NCBI RefSeq assembly: GCF_900496995.4
Contig: NC_044012.1
Coordinates: 23,226,759 to 23,290,758, forward strand
DNA length: 64,000 bases
From: Aquila chrysaetos chrysaetos
Lineage: Eukaryota; Chordata; Aves; Accipitriformes; Accipitridae
Direction: 5' to 3'
In this document: positions 1-12,000 of the stretch, piece after piece
How the letters are laid out: each line of letters begins with the position of its first letter
Position numbering within the stretch: the first letter of the stretch is position 1
Notes under the pieces: model-generated
Told to the model about the DNA's origin: nothing
Database searches by the model: none
Seen by the model: the letters and a program-made list of their open reading frames with translations, nothing else
Translations under genes and position numbers: made by a program

Positions 1-165
1 ACAGGCTGCCCAGAGACATGGAAGATGCCCCAGCCCTGGAAACATTCCAGGGCAGGTTGGACTGGGCTCTGAGCAACCTGATCAAGTTGAAGATGTCCCT
101 GTGGCAGGGGGTTTGGACCAGGTGACCTTTAACGGGCCCTTCAAACCCAAACCATTCTATGATTC
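1..165 (+). mobile_element. CR1 LINE 3' end fragment
   Basis: The sequence reads like the last part of a CR1 retrotransposon: a 'gggctctgagcaacctgat' block, then a 'gttgaagatgtccctg' block, a G-rich 'ggcaggggg' block, 'gaccaggtgaccttta' and the terminal 'ccattctatgattc'. That last motif is the CR1 tail, so the copy is in plus orientation and ends near 165. It is cut by the window start, so its full length is unknown. It lies about 480 bp upstream of the PLLP start codon. The family call is secure; the subfamily cannot be named by eye. Confidence 0.9.
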
Positions 166-319
166 AACGAGGAGACGTGCGAAGTCCTGTCCCTGCAGAG
201 GAACAACCCCAGCCACTGAGACACGCTGGGGGCCACAAAAAGGCCCTGGGGTGCTGGTGGACACCAAGGTGACCGTGCGCTGCAAAGAAGACTCGGGGTG
301 TCCTGGGCTGCCTTAGGCA

Positions 320-800
320 GAGCATTGCAGGAGCGGGGCGGGGGGGTCCTGCCCCTGGAACGCCGGGTCCGCTGCCGGGCTCCCCAGTCCAAGGGAGACG
401 GGACGTACTGGGCAGCGCGGCGCGGGGCGACGTGGAAGGGACCGCAGCGTCTCCCCGGGGAGGAGGGACTGGGCAGCTGGGGGGGCTCAGCCTGCCCCCC
501 CCCCCAGCCCGGTGCGTGGGCATGGGGAGGACCCACCCGCCACGCCCGGGGGAGGCGGCGGGGCCGGCCCCGCGCTCCGCCCGGGGAAGGGCGGGAGGCG
601 TCCCGGGGCCGGGGCCGTGGCCGGCGCCGGTGCCCGCGGCATGGCAGGGCTGTCCGGCGCCGCGCGGACCCGGAGCGGCTCCCCGGGCTCCTCCGCCGCC
701 CTGCCCGCCCTGGACGGCGCCTTCCTCCGCTCGCCGCTCGGGGGGCTGATGGGGGCCCAGGCCGTGAGTACCGGGGAGGGGGCACCGGGGGGGGCTCGGC
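320..800 (+). promoter_or_regulatory. PLLP: GC-rich promoter region and first exon of PLLP
   Basis: Base composition changes sharply here to G+C-dense sequence with many CpGs and runs of GGGGCGGGG/CCCCGCCC type, as in a vertebrate CpG-island promoter. The PLLP start codon (641) and its first splice donor (764) lie inside. No TATA box is obvious. The transcription start cannot be fixed from sequence alone but should lie between about 400 and 620. Some of the GC boxes could bind Sp1-family factors; that is inference from composition. Confidence 0.7.
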
Positions 801-3800
801 CGAGGGAGCAGCCGTCCGAGCGTATCACTCACCTCGAACGCTTTTCTTCATTGCCCTGGCTGGAAATAGGTTTCCCTTTGGCTGCCATCCCTTCCCCGTC
901 CTCGCTCTCTAACCCTCATTCATCTCTAACCTTGGGATACTGCAGCCCCTCTCTCTCCTCCTTCGCTCTCCAAAGCCAGAGGAAAATTTGGCTGCTTCTC
1001 CCCGCGCCCTTTGCTGGTTGTAACTCAGCTCGACGCCTGGCAGGTCCGGGCACTGGCCAATCTGCGTGGGCAACCCCGAAGGGCAGGAGCCAGTGGGTCC
1101 CATCCTGGCACCCACAGCCCCTGGCAGGGGCCAGGAGGGCTATATGAAGCACACTGGCCCCAACCAAGGTGTGTTGGGGTTGGTCCTGGGGTGCCCGTAG
1201 GACTCTCATGTTCCCTGGGCGCTCCCAGCCCTCCAGGTTGTCCTCCTTGGCAGTCAGACTTTGACAGCCACTCACAGACAAGGCCAAGGGTCTTTGCATG
1301 GTCAAACCGAGCAGCAGCATCCCCTCACCATGGCTTCAGCATCAGAGGCAACCACAGAATAAACCCCCGCTGCTGCTCTCTCCTGGTACCTGGGACCTTG
1401 GGTGCAATGTGTGCACAGGCGTGGGCGTTCAGCTGCATATGGGGCCACGTGTGACCTGCCCCAGTGTTTGCCTACGGTGCTGCCCCGCTGCGGGGGGGAG
1501 CCTGTTTGCTTGTCCCCTCTCCCCGGGGCAGCATTGTGGGGGGCAGCAGCAGGACATAACCTGAGCTGCTGCTGTGAAACAGCTGGCATAGACCTGGCTC
1601 CCTGATCCAGATTTCAACCCTTGGGCATGGCTGAGCTGGTTGTGACATGGAAACAAGTGCTCAGGAAAGGGTCAGGGACAGATGCTGCCAGGGGGTGTCT
1701 TGCAGGAGCATCAGGAAAGAGAGATGGAACCAAGATCAGCAGAAGGGACCCTGTAACCCCGCACCTGGTCCCACCTCTCCAACCCATTGCTGGGGCCATC
1801 CCATTAAACACGCTGCTGTCCACCAAGACCCACCGCTCCCCAAAAACCTCTCTCCTAAGGGCTCCTACTTTTCTCTCCCCAGCAGCCAGAACAGGGCAGC
1901 TCACACATGCCACCTCCTGCTCCCGGAGCACACTGGGCTTTTTCCTATACATGTTTCTCCCCAGCGCATATTTTGCAATCACGAGTGTTAGAAATGGATG
2001 TGACAGACAAGGAGGCATTGTCGGGGCAACCGAGCGCCAGGGCGTTGTACTCAGGCAGGACAAAGGCCGTTGTGTTTCTTCCATGACAATAAGCGATGTG
2101 GGCTTACGCAGGGGCCGAGTGGCTTTCCAAAGAGCCCTTCTCCTCCACACCAGTGGGCGATGACTCCGCGGTTCCCCTGCCAAAGCGGAGGCGAGCATAG
2201 GAGCTGGGCTCTGCCCAGAGAGATCCCAACCCCAGCTAGGAACCAGAATACGTCATGGCTGCAGCTGGGGCACGTTCTCACCTCAGCCTTGCTGTGGGCA
2301 TTGCCCCAGGACGTTTGGTCATGCTGGTAAATGCAAAGGGTGCAGGGCTGGAGCCTCCTTGCTCTCCAGGAAGCGGGTCCGAAGGCTCCCTGCTTTGCTC
2401 TGGTCCAGCCAGGAGGTGATAAAGGATGGTGAAGCAGAGCCCACCAGCACCCCGCCAGCTGCCAGAGCCCCAGATCTGTGTCCCAGTGCACAGGCTGTGG
2501 TTGAGGCTGCAGAACAAGCAGGGCAAATCACAGAAAATGCCATTTGCTTTGCAACAGCCTTTCTTCTCCAGGCCCCATTGCTATGTGCTGGTGTCTCATC
2601 CTCTGCTTGCTCCATCGTGGGTTAGGGACTTTCTAAATAAAAAAATACCCACAAACTTGCTGCTCCAGGGAGTTCCTCAGGGAGAGGATGGTGGAGAAGG
2701 TAGATGCTCCCTGGACCCATTGCTGCAGGTGAAGCAGGGCAGCATCTCCTCCAGAGTCCAAAGATCAGGGGTGGACACAGCTCAGGGAGGGGAAAGAAAA
2801 AAAAAAAGAATAAAAGAAATGCCACCTGGGCTGGGCTCTTCCATCCCTGCCTGTCAGGGAGCCAAGGGCAGAGACCCGCTCCCCGCTGCTGCCTCTGCCC
2901 TGTGGGCTGTGCTGGGGGCTGCAGGGAGGGGAGAAAATGGCTCTGCCCTGTCTCTGCTTATTTCTCCTTGAGCAGACCCAGAAACAGACTCACCTACCTG
3001 TTTTTTTGTGGATCGCTCTGCAGGCACATGATGCTGCAATTGCTATGCAGTTAAACCTGCTGAACGGTGAGAGGTGAGCCCCGGTAGCTGTATATACAGG
3101 AGGTATAAACCAGACCAGACTAGACCTACCCAAACAGTGGAGAGAAGCCAAGAAGCTTGCTTTTTCTTTCTTTTTTCTTTTCTTTTTTTTTTTTTTTTTT
3201 TTAAATGATGCTGCACCTTGGGGAGGTGAAGGCTGAGCTGGGGCCCCAGGAGCCTCGATGTCCAGCTCTCACCCAGCCCATGAGATGCCCCTAATGCTGA
3301 GCCAGCACCTGAAGAGACTGGCCCTGGGCATGGAGGTTTCCTGGTTGAGAAGTGACCTTTGGTGGTGAGGATGCCCAGGTTTCACACATCCTGCATTGCA
3401 GGACATCCCCGTACTGGCTGCTGGGTCAGCAGTACCAGGAGGACAAGCCCATCCCTGAGCAATGAGGGTCCCAGGTGGACTCCCCCTCCTGAGCTGTCCC
3501 CAGGGTCCAGCCCTGCTGCATGGCTCTCACATGTCCCTGCTTTGCTAGAGCCAGGGTGGGTGACCCAACTGCCGTAGGTGCTGGCGAGGCCAGGCTCGTG
3601 GGCGATGCTCTGCTTTCCACCTGCAGGAACCACCACCTGAACGCTTTCCCCATTTCACCCCGCAGGTGCTCGGCTTACTGGTGTGGGCTCTCATTGCCGA
3701 CACAACATACCACCTCCACGCGGCATACGGCTGGGTGATGTTTGTGTCCATCTTCTTCTGGATAGTAACAGTCCTTTTCTTCATCACTTACCTCCTGCAG

Positions 3801-4582
3801 CTTCAGCTGAGGTTCTACGTGATCCCCTGGCCCCTTGTGGTACGTAGCTGAGAGGGAGCAAGAGGGGGTTCCAAGTGGGAAACATCCCAGGGAGGTGCTC
3901 TGACAGGACCAGGGCTTCAGGCTTTCCTGGGCTGATGGAACAAAGTCTTCTGCACTTTGCACAACGACATTGTTTCATTCTGCCCCTCAATTGCTTAGAA
4001 AATTTTCAAAACAGGGAGCCCTGTATCAATCCAGAAAGTTACAGCCACTGCGTCACTCCTGCAGTTGTGGTGTCAACCAGAAACTCAGCAGAACCTGGAG
4101 TGCATTTAATGAGATGTTAACCTGAGATTTCTTCCCAGCGTGAGGGGCTGGACCGTTTTTGTCTGGTTCTGGGGAAGAGGGAGGAATGTGAAACAGGCTT
4201 TTGCTCATCCCTCATCCTAGCACGTAGAAGTCTGAGCCCAGACCTCACAACCTCCTCTTTGCCTTCCCCAGCTGATGATCTTCAATGCTGTAGCGACCGT
4301 CCTGTACATCACCGCCTTTGTAACGTGCGCAGCCGCCGTCCAGCCTACATCCTGGCGGCAGTGGGATTACAACCGGAGAGCTGCGGCGTCCGTAAGTAGT
4401 GGCGGGCAGGCAAGGGCCACGGGGCTGGCGCGGTCACCGCTCACGCACAGGGTGTGCTCCTCTTCCAGTTCTTTGCCGGTCTCACAATGATCGCTTACGG
4501 GGCGAGCACCTTCTTCAGCTTCCGCGCCTGGAAAGGGTTCGGCAGCAATGCGGCCACCAGCCAAGTGACTGACCACACGTAA
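641..4582 (+). CDS. PLLP: Plasmolipin, MARVEL-domain membrane protein (4 coding exons)
   Basis: Coding exons: 641-763, 3666-3839, 4272-4391, 4469-4582 (stop TAA). All introns are GT-AG and phase 0, giving 176 aa against 182 in human. Recognisable blocks include LGLLVWALIADT, YGWVMFVSIFFWIVT, FYVIPWPLV, LMIFNAVATVLYITAF and the tail GSNAATSQ. Four hydrophobic segments (about residues 36-55, 62-86, 97-122, 136-158) match the MARVEL fold, with both ends predicted cytosolic. The family is a tetraspan protein of myelin and apical or endosomal membranes, involved in raft organisation and apical sorting. The start is the first in-frame ATG and gives the family's variable, Ser/Ala-rich N-terminus. 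Six residues shorter than human, in that variable N-terminal part and the extreme C-terminus. Intron 1 (2.9 kb) holds nothing recognisable beyond a T-rich tract at about 3161-3202. It converges on ARL2BP, as in human. Confidence 0.95.
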
Positions 4583-5165
4583 GGAGTGGACAACAAAGCC
4601 CAGTCACGGACCACCCTGGGTCAGCTCACGCCAGGCTCAGTGGCCCAGAGCCTCGCCTGCCACCAGGTCTTATTCTTGGACCAGCCTGCGCTGGCAGCGA
4701 TGGTCAGAACCAGGTTGCGTGGGCGCTGCTCTGTGGTCTCCGATGATGCTTCCAGCTGATGTACCCACAGCAGAAACCTACCGGCGGTGTCACCGACAGC
4801 CTTACCATGAGGACACAGACTCACTGGAGGCTGAAGCTCCTGCTTGTCCTTGGGGTTCATCCAGATCCTCACCGGAACAGCTCTGCTGAGGGGGCTCAGC
4901 CGATTTGGCACACTGCAATACTAAAACTCACTAAACCAAGCCCAGGCTTGTGTGTCTGGTCATTCATAGCTACAGTGTAAGTAATTGCAATTAACGTGAT
5001 ACATAAACAGCAGCATAGCTGGAGGATGTAGGCTAAGCAAAGGAAGAAGTCTAAACTCTTCCTGTATTGATTTCTAAAAACATGAAGCAAAAATTTTATG
5101 CTTTAAATAAAAATCTTCCTAAATCCAGCACTGGAACCTGTCAATAAAAAATTTGTCTTGTGACA
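4583..5165 (+). other. PLLP: PLLP 3'UTR with two candidate polyadenylation signals
   Basis: After the stop, the first canonical AATAAA hexamers on the plus strand are at 5106-5111 and 5143-5148, each followed by a T/GT-rich stretch (for example the run after 5150), so cleavage near 5125 or 5165 is expected. That gives a 3'UTR of roughly 540-580 nt. This is inferred from signals only; no transcript evidence is available. Confidence 0.6.
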
Positions 5166-5314
5166 AGGTGGTACAATACAGCACAGCAGGAAGCTGACAG
5201 CAGAGATGTCACTGGTGGAAGCGACTGCCCCGTCCCACTGCATACAGGCATTATTACCTCCCCCCTTGGGGCCAGGCTGTAAGTCCACAGGGTTCTCCTT
5301 GCTTTACCTACGTG

Positions 5315-5344
5315 CACACACACATATATACGTACACACACACA
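5315..5344. repeat. Compound (CA)n(TA)n microsatellite
   Basis: Alternating purine-pyrimidine tract: CA repeats, a short ATATATA core, ACGT, then CA repeats again. Likely length-variable between individuals, and such tracts can adopt Z-DNA. It lies about 150 bp past the last PLLP polyadenylation signal. Confidence 0.85.
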
Positions 5345-5834
5345 GAGCGTGCATCTGAGATTGCAAGAACACGAAAGAGGTGCCAAGGCTTTGATGCGCT
5401 CCCTCCTCTAGGCTCAGCACCATACACGCCACAGAGGTAATAGGACCACCTATTAACTGGCAAGTCAATTTTGCCCATTAGCTGCAAGTGTCCTTCAAAA
5501 ATTAAAACTAAGTCTGCAAATGCTCTGGGAACACACACAGGATCAGTGCCTCAGGAGAACGCAGAACCACGCTGCTCCCCCACGCTGCAGATGACAAATT
5601 TGCCTTTTATTTCTTGGGGACAGGGGTTGGTGTTTGTCAGAACTAGAAGCTATGCCCAGCCAGACAAAGGAACTTTTCCCTTCACACCCTCCTTGCACAA
5701 GCTAATAAAAATAGATGAAATGGGTTCAATTTATTTCCAGATATTTCTACGCAGGAAAGCTGGTGCACAGTGAGCTACACTGCAAAATCTACTGCATGCT
5801 CTGCATGGGAAAAGTTTTAATAGCTTGTCTACAG

Positions 5835-5866
5835 AGGCTCGAGAAATTTAAGGCTCGAGAAATTTA
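5835..5866. repeat. 16-bp perfect tandem duplication
   Basis: The 16-mer aggctcgagaaattta occurs twice head to tail. Each copy carries a CTCGAG palindrome. It appears to be a small local slippage or repair duplication with no evident function. Confidence 0.85.
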
Positions 5867-7311
5867 AGTGCATCGATGGAAGGTGTGAATTGAAAAGGAC
5901 TGGACAAACTGCGTTAGCCCCTGACCAATCTGCCTTGATCTGGTTTTCAGTGAGCTAAATGAAGGGTCAAGTTTTCACAACTATGAATATATACATAAAA
6001 ATCAGTAAGAAAATTAGCCTCTTCATGCATTGTTATGACAATGTTAAAACTCTTCAAACATCAAGTCAGAATTGCACACAGATAGTCCAATATATAGAGA
6101 AATTTAATCTCTTTAAAAAGCCCCTCTGCCTGATGGAAAATGCATCAAACCAGGGACAAGTGACAGGAGTATAGCAGAGGGACAAGTTATTCTGGGAACA
6201 GCAGCCCACAGAAAACACACAGACAGAAGACAGTGGCACAGGGCAGAAAGGTATTGCAGGAAACACTGAGATACAATTCCCCATCAGAGTACAAATTCAT
6301 CCCCAACTGCGCCTTGTTGGCTCTGAAATTACAAGAGACTTTGCTTAAAATACAACAGAACTCCCTTCAGAAAATAATTGCCTGAGGTACTCATTTATAC
6401 TGCCATTAGATTAAGTGATTAATTAAAGCAATTGCAACAGGAAAAGAATGAAAACTTTTTTCAGAAAAAAAAAAAAGACAGGGATATTTTTAGCTTTAGT
6501 TACAAATCACTATTTTAGCTCAACCATTGAAAATGAAAATGTCAGCAAGATTGTTTTAAAATTTGATAAAATCTGTTCCTGACATTAAAAAGTCAACATT
6601 ATATAAAGAGGTAAGGAGTTAACCGAAGAACTCTAGTCCATACACTGACAGTAGAAAACCAACGAGATTTAAGCCTTATATTTCTCTGATGTTAACCTCA
6701 GGGTTCACATGGCAGGACAGCTGTATCTAGTTTGTATTAAAAACACAACCCAATGTTTTCATAATTTTTTTTTTTTCTGGGAATAAGCATCTCAGAGCAT
6801 CATCTCTGCTTGCTAACTAACTGCCCACGCATGCCTGAGCACCAACTTCTGTGCTCACAGGAAAAGCTGCTTTTTATGGCACGGGTGGTAGGAAGACCTG
6901 TAAAAACCTATGAATCCTGGTGGGGTGACCCCAGCTGATGGAGCTTCACCAACTCTGCTGCTGTCAGAAGGATCAGGAACACATGTTTCAAACCAAGGCA
7001 CTGCAACTTAGCATTTTTAGGGATGTACTCACGTTGCCTTAGCAGGTTACTGTTGCTGAAAAGAGAATCAAAATGAGCTTCGGTGGTGTTCACTGGAACA
7101 GAAAGCCTATAAAACTGCTTCTGATCAAAACACACCCAGAAGGATTTCTAACCCCCTTTTTAAAAAAGAAAAAAACCCCAAAGACAGTTCCTGCAATTTT
7201 GCTCCAGCTTCCGGCTTTCATCATTCAAATCTGACATGCACAAATTTATTGAAGGAGATTAAAAAAACTTCTGAAGGAATAGCTTGGTGGTTTGGTTTTT
7301 TTTTAAAAGGA

Positions 7312-7339
7312 AGTGTGTGTGTGTGTATCTGTGTGTGTG
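7312..7339. repeat. (GT)n microsatellite
   Basis: Two GT runs separated by ATCT, in the intergenic gap or the distal ARL2BP 3'UTR. The length is probably polymorphic. Confidence 0.85.
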
Positions 7340-8699
7340 CACTTTACAAGGGAGATTTCAATGCACTAGAATAATTCCAGACAAAAAAACTGCAGAGCCA
7401 TGAGTACAACATACTAGAAACTTAATGAGATTAATTACTGCGGCACTCGCAAATTTGGTGTACACAGAGTCAAAATACTAGGATGCTACACTTAGTATTG
7501 ATAGCCAGCTTTTAAAAAGCCATTATGGTCTGTCCACAAACCTGTTTAACGTTATCGTATTTTGTAGTGGAAATATGGCTCATTTTTGCCTGCATGGCTA
7601 GGTGTCTTACTGGTATTCAAATTTCAGCTGAAGAACAAAGTCCTAGTACTGTTGAAATCACTGTCAGACATCAATAGGAACAGGATTTCATCTCATTTGT
7701 TTTTGTAAGACATTTCTTGTCCACAAACAAAAATTTGCAATGGCCTGGCCATAGTTTTCCTTTGTCTAGGCCAGGTTCTCATCAGGTGACAGCCACTGAT
7801 CAACACCTTCACTGCTGTTGAAGGCCATGTCCCCTGCTGCATCAACCTGCTGTGGGACAGAGTGGAGGGTTCTGCTCACCATCCTGTGTTTCTACCTACT
7901 TGTAGGCTTTTGAAGACTTATTCACATTGCCCGAGCACGTCATTAAGTGGCAGATTAACCTGTCTGAACAGCATAAGAACAGAGGGTCCCTGTAGCTCCA
8001 CATGCAGTTTAATTCCAACCACCAACAGAGATGCACCTGGGGTTTTGTGACAGGCTTACGGCTACAACTCCACCAGCGAGCTACTCATCTATTTTTTAAC
8101 GGATGCTGAAAAATGCATTGCTGCACTAGTTACAGTTTAATAGCAAAAACACGCCCTTTAATCAGTATGCTATTTAGAGCAGTAAATGACATGGTGCTAA
8201 ACATGTCTGTGCCCAACCTACCATCAAGCTTATATTACTAGAACTAATACAGCTGTGCCACTGCCGAAAAGAAAGAAATTGCATACACAAGCCAGATTTT
8301 GGTTTATCATGGTTATTTTTCCCAATGTTGAATAGCTGGGGCCTGAACAAAAGTGAATCGGAGAACTTTGCACATTAAGGATAAGATTATAAATGCTGGA
8401 GAGCAGATTTACACACTAATGTATCAATTGTCAGAGCCACAAGACAGTCTTATGCTAGAGAACACCTACATATTAAAACATATTCTTCCATTACAAAGCT
8501 GTAGCACTTCAGATCATATTAAAGTATTTAAAAAAAACCCCAAAACAACAAAACATTGACGGGGAGGAACTCAAAGGACAGTATTCACACCTGTCCTTCC
8601 AAGAGCCGGAGGGACATACTCTTCTTACACTGTCTTCTTGATTCTGCAAAGTTCTACATTTTGGGGAGATGGAAAAGGTGCCAACCCAAATAACACGCG

Positions 8700-9016
8700 C
8701 ACAGGTCTATTTATTGTCCTCTCAGTGTGCTGGGCTTCTCAGCATGCGCAACGGTTAGGCTGGTGTACAAATACTGTGTATTTATTAAAAACAATTACTC
8801 TGGTAGAGGTGAAATTGTCATCTTCTGTGGTCACTGAACACCAACCAGAATTCACAAACAGATGCTTTTAGGATCAGGCCTCTGAAGGTATAGGCTGGAG
8901 GGTGAATGAGTTTTCATCATATAAGAGCACCTTGATTCCCATGACCTTTAGTGTTTTAATGTCCAAATGAAAGCAGCAGCACTCATCTGGAGAAGGAAAG
9001 TAGTGCATAAACTGTT
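8700..9016 (-). other. ARL2BP: ARL2BP proximal 3'UTR
   Basis: Minus-strand AATAAA hexamers (plus TTTATT) occur at 8781-8786 and 8710-8715, 230-310 nt past the stop codon. They allow a short 3'UTR. A longer one reaching 7245-7250 is also possible. Which is used cannot be told from sequence. Confidence 0.45.
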
Positions 9017-12000
9017 CTAGGAGGAGGATATTGATGATTTGTTTAATGAAGTCACGACTAACCCACTGCTTAAATCCAGACTTCGACCTTCTTTTTCCTA
9101 GAAACATGGAAGAAAAAGAAATCAGTGACTCAATGCTGTTTTGGAATAAGCAGTTCAAAAAATGAAACGGGCAATACATATTCTGTTTGTTGCACCAAAT
9201 CAATATAAAATTACATGTTACCTGAGCATCTATGATTGAATGTGAACCCAAACTTCAAGAAGAGATTGTGCAGGAATTCCTGGAATAAGGTCGCTGTCAC
9301 TCTGCAAGCCGTACGTCCAGCTCAGAGCAGAGTCTTACTTATATCTGGTCAAGAATGCCCAGCCAGCAGGCTCATCCAGTGCTCAATGAACTAGTGAAAT
9401 CTAGCTTCTGTGGTTTGCCTCTCAGGAGGCCCCAAAGGCGCAAACCCCAACTGAAACTATTCCTGCTGCTGAGGCATGGACTGTCTCTTTCTCCTCAACC
9501 TGCCCCCATTTTCACAAAACTTAAAGGCATGGGGGGAGGCGGCAGAGGGTGTAACTCTGACAACAACTATGACTCTTTTGCTCCTTTATCAAATGTGACT
9601 GGACAAGACACTGGAGAGCATTTACGTGTATTTCATTTCCCTAGGAAAAAGCTCACCCACAAACCTTAATACTTTTGTTTGTTTGTTTCTCCACTCTGGA
9701 CAGAGAGGAGGAGAAATACAAATGGAATAAGCTTAAAAAGCTCATATTAGATTGGCTGGGAAAAAAACCAGAAAAACAGAGAAATGTATCATAGAATCAC
9801 AGAATGGTCAAGGTGGAAAGGGACCTCTGGAGGTCATCTGGCCCAAACCCTCTGCTCAAGCAGGGCCACTCAGGACCACATCCAGATGGCTTTTGAATAC
9901 CTCCATGGATGGAGACTCTACAACCTCTCTGGGCAACCTGTGCCAGTACTTGGTCACCCACAAAGTGAAAAAGTGTTGCCTTATGTTCAGTTGGAAATCA
10001 ATGTTCAAAGGTGCACAAAGCACGTGTTTCTGAAGAACTGCTCCACAGGCCAGCTTCATTCATGTTTTCTAGAAATTATTAAATGTGTATTTTGAGTTTA
10101 AATAGCCACTCAGTGAAGTTATTTCCTTTTGAACCTGGTACAGCCTTTGAATAAATGCTGCTACCTACTGTAGTAACACTACCTTTGGTACTCTTAGGTA
10201 GAGCTACACAAAACCAACAGCCATTATGCCAATGAAAATAAACAATGTGATATACTTACAGCTCTGTAATCCAAGAACATTTCTTTGAAAGCCAGAAAGT
10301 CAGTAAATGTGAGAAGCATATCAAATATATCGCCTGCTATTTCATCTTTGTGCTGTCTATAGAGAGAAGTTGGGGAATTAGAAAATTGTGTGGGAAATAA
10401 ATTCATTATTTTAAAATGGTATGAGGTCAAAAAGGATACTGGGACAAGCAGAACAATATCAAAATTTAAACAAGAATGTTATTACAGGTCTATCATAAAG
10501 CAAAACTTTAGCCAAATATTACCTTGTGTATTTCCAATCCAAGTACATTAATATATTATTTTTATCTAAATCCAAGACATAAGAGTATTACATCAGTCCT
10601 TGAAAACCAGACAAAGAAACTGACCTGTAAGTCAACAGAAGTAACACTCAACTAGCATTTATCTATTTATTTATCTTGAGCACTGAAACATCCTAGACAG
10701 TCCCTTAGAAAGTGAGAAAGGTCAGGGAGAGGCACAGAATGCTCATACACATCCCTTAAGAACGAGGGACTGTACTGATGATACTTGGTAGAGGACTTTT
10801 TATGACAACGTTTTGGAAGAAAGATTCTGTGCTCCCACATCAGCATATTTCAACAAGACTTTCTTAACAGTCAAGTGTTGTTTGGTTTTTGTTTTTTTAA
10901 TTATTTAATTCGTATCAAAAGGAGCTTTACCTTAAACAGTCTTTTAAGTGTATGTGCGTTCATAGTAACTTCCCAATGTCTTATTTAAAAAAAATTAGAA
11001 ATTAAATAGATTAAAATATTTTAAGATATTCAGTTCCAAATTAAACTTGATTTTCTTATTCAAGGGGAAAACCCGCGATCTTTTAAAAGTGATCTCTTCA
11101 TGAAGCTGGTTAAGCTAAAGCGACCAAATGCAAAAGCTTAAAAAAACCCAAACTCTTCTCTGAATGCTTTTTACAAGAATTGCAATAAAGGCATTTCATC
11201 TCATGACTCTTGAAAAACTACCAGGCTATTTAAGTGTCCAACACAGAACCTGAAAGAGATAAAGGAGACCTAACCTTTTAAGGGTCTGGCTTCAAAGTGA
11301 CAGTGATTATGAAAACCTTCCAGTGTTCTCATTCTGATTTGTCTTCCTACCCCTTAAAACCCAATATATTTCAGCATGACAGTTCAGAAATTAAGAGTAG
11401 CAGGACATGCTGAAGGCAAGAAAAGTGGTCAGTCATTGCCTGCATGAACACTTTTTTCTTTTTTAAATTAAAGAGGAACCTCTTTCTAAAGGGAGAACGT
11501 CAAACCTAAGCTTTAATCTAGATGAAAAGAATTTAGAGGCACATAAGCTGCCCCTCAACCAAAAGCAAAGCAGAGACTTACTGCAATGACATTGTGAATG
11601 CAGTCATATTAAAACCCGGAATCCGATCAAGCAACTTTTCTTCAATGTATTTCTCTACTAAAGAGATCTGAAAAAAACCAAACAAACCACCCCTATAACA
11701 TCATAACAAATTTCAGGAGCAGACCTCAAAACAGCACATCTTCCTTACACTGACACCTTACTGACACTTTGTATTATCCTCACTGGGCAAACAATTGCAG
11801 ATTCCTTAGCTGGGCATTGCTAGTTCAATTATTCACACCACCACTGAGGCACAGGGCTGAACATTTTTGCTGGAAATACTGGTGAGAACAAACACCGACT
11901 ATCTGTATCTAGTAACAAATTACTTTTAACTCCTTTAATGGTATTGACTAGTAGGCTGGTATAGCTTCACAATTATGCTTTGCATGAAGAATGTAATTGA

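Larger units (their letters stand above)
5166..8699. other. Gene-free gap between the converging 3' ends of PLLP and ARL2BP
   Basis: No exon, conserved coding block or mobile element was recognised here. The stretch is AT-rich and contains two short CA/GT microsatellites and a 16-bp tandem duplication. Minus-strand AATAAA (plus TTTATT) at 7245-7250 could end a long ARL2BP 3'UTR, so part of this gap may be transcribed. The open frames present lack family features and look like chance. Confidence 0.5.

Noticed and set aside
141-1147. Several long overlapping open frames around the PLLP first exon
   Set aside because: These are also products of G+C-rich promoter sequence; only the 641-763 frame matches PLLP and has a splice donor in phase.
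8874-9251. 125-codon minus-strand open frame over the ARL2BP last exon
   Set aside because: It overlaps the real exon in a shifted frame; the true frame there reads EKEGRSLDLSS and stops at 9017.
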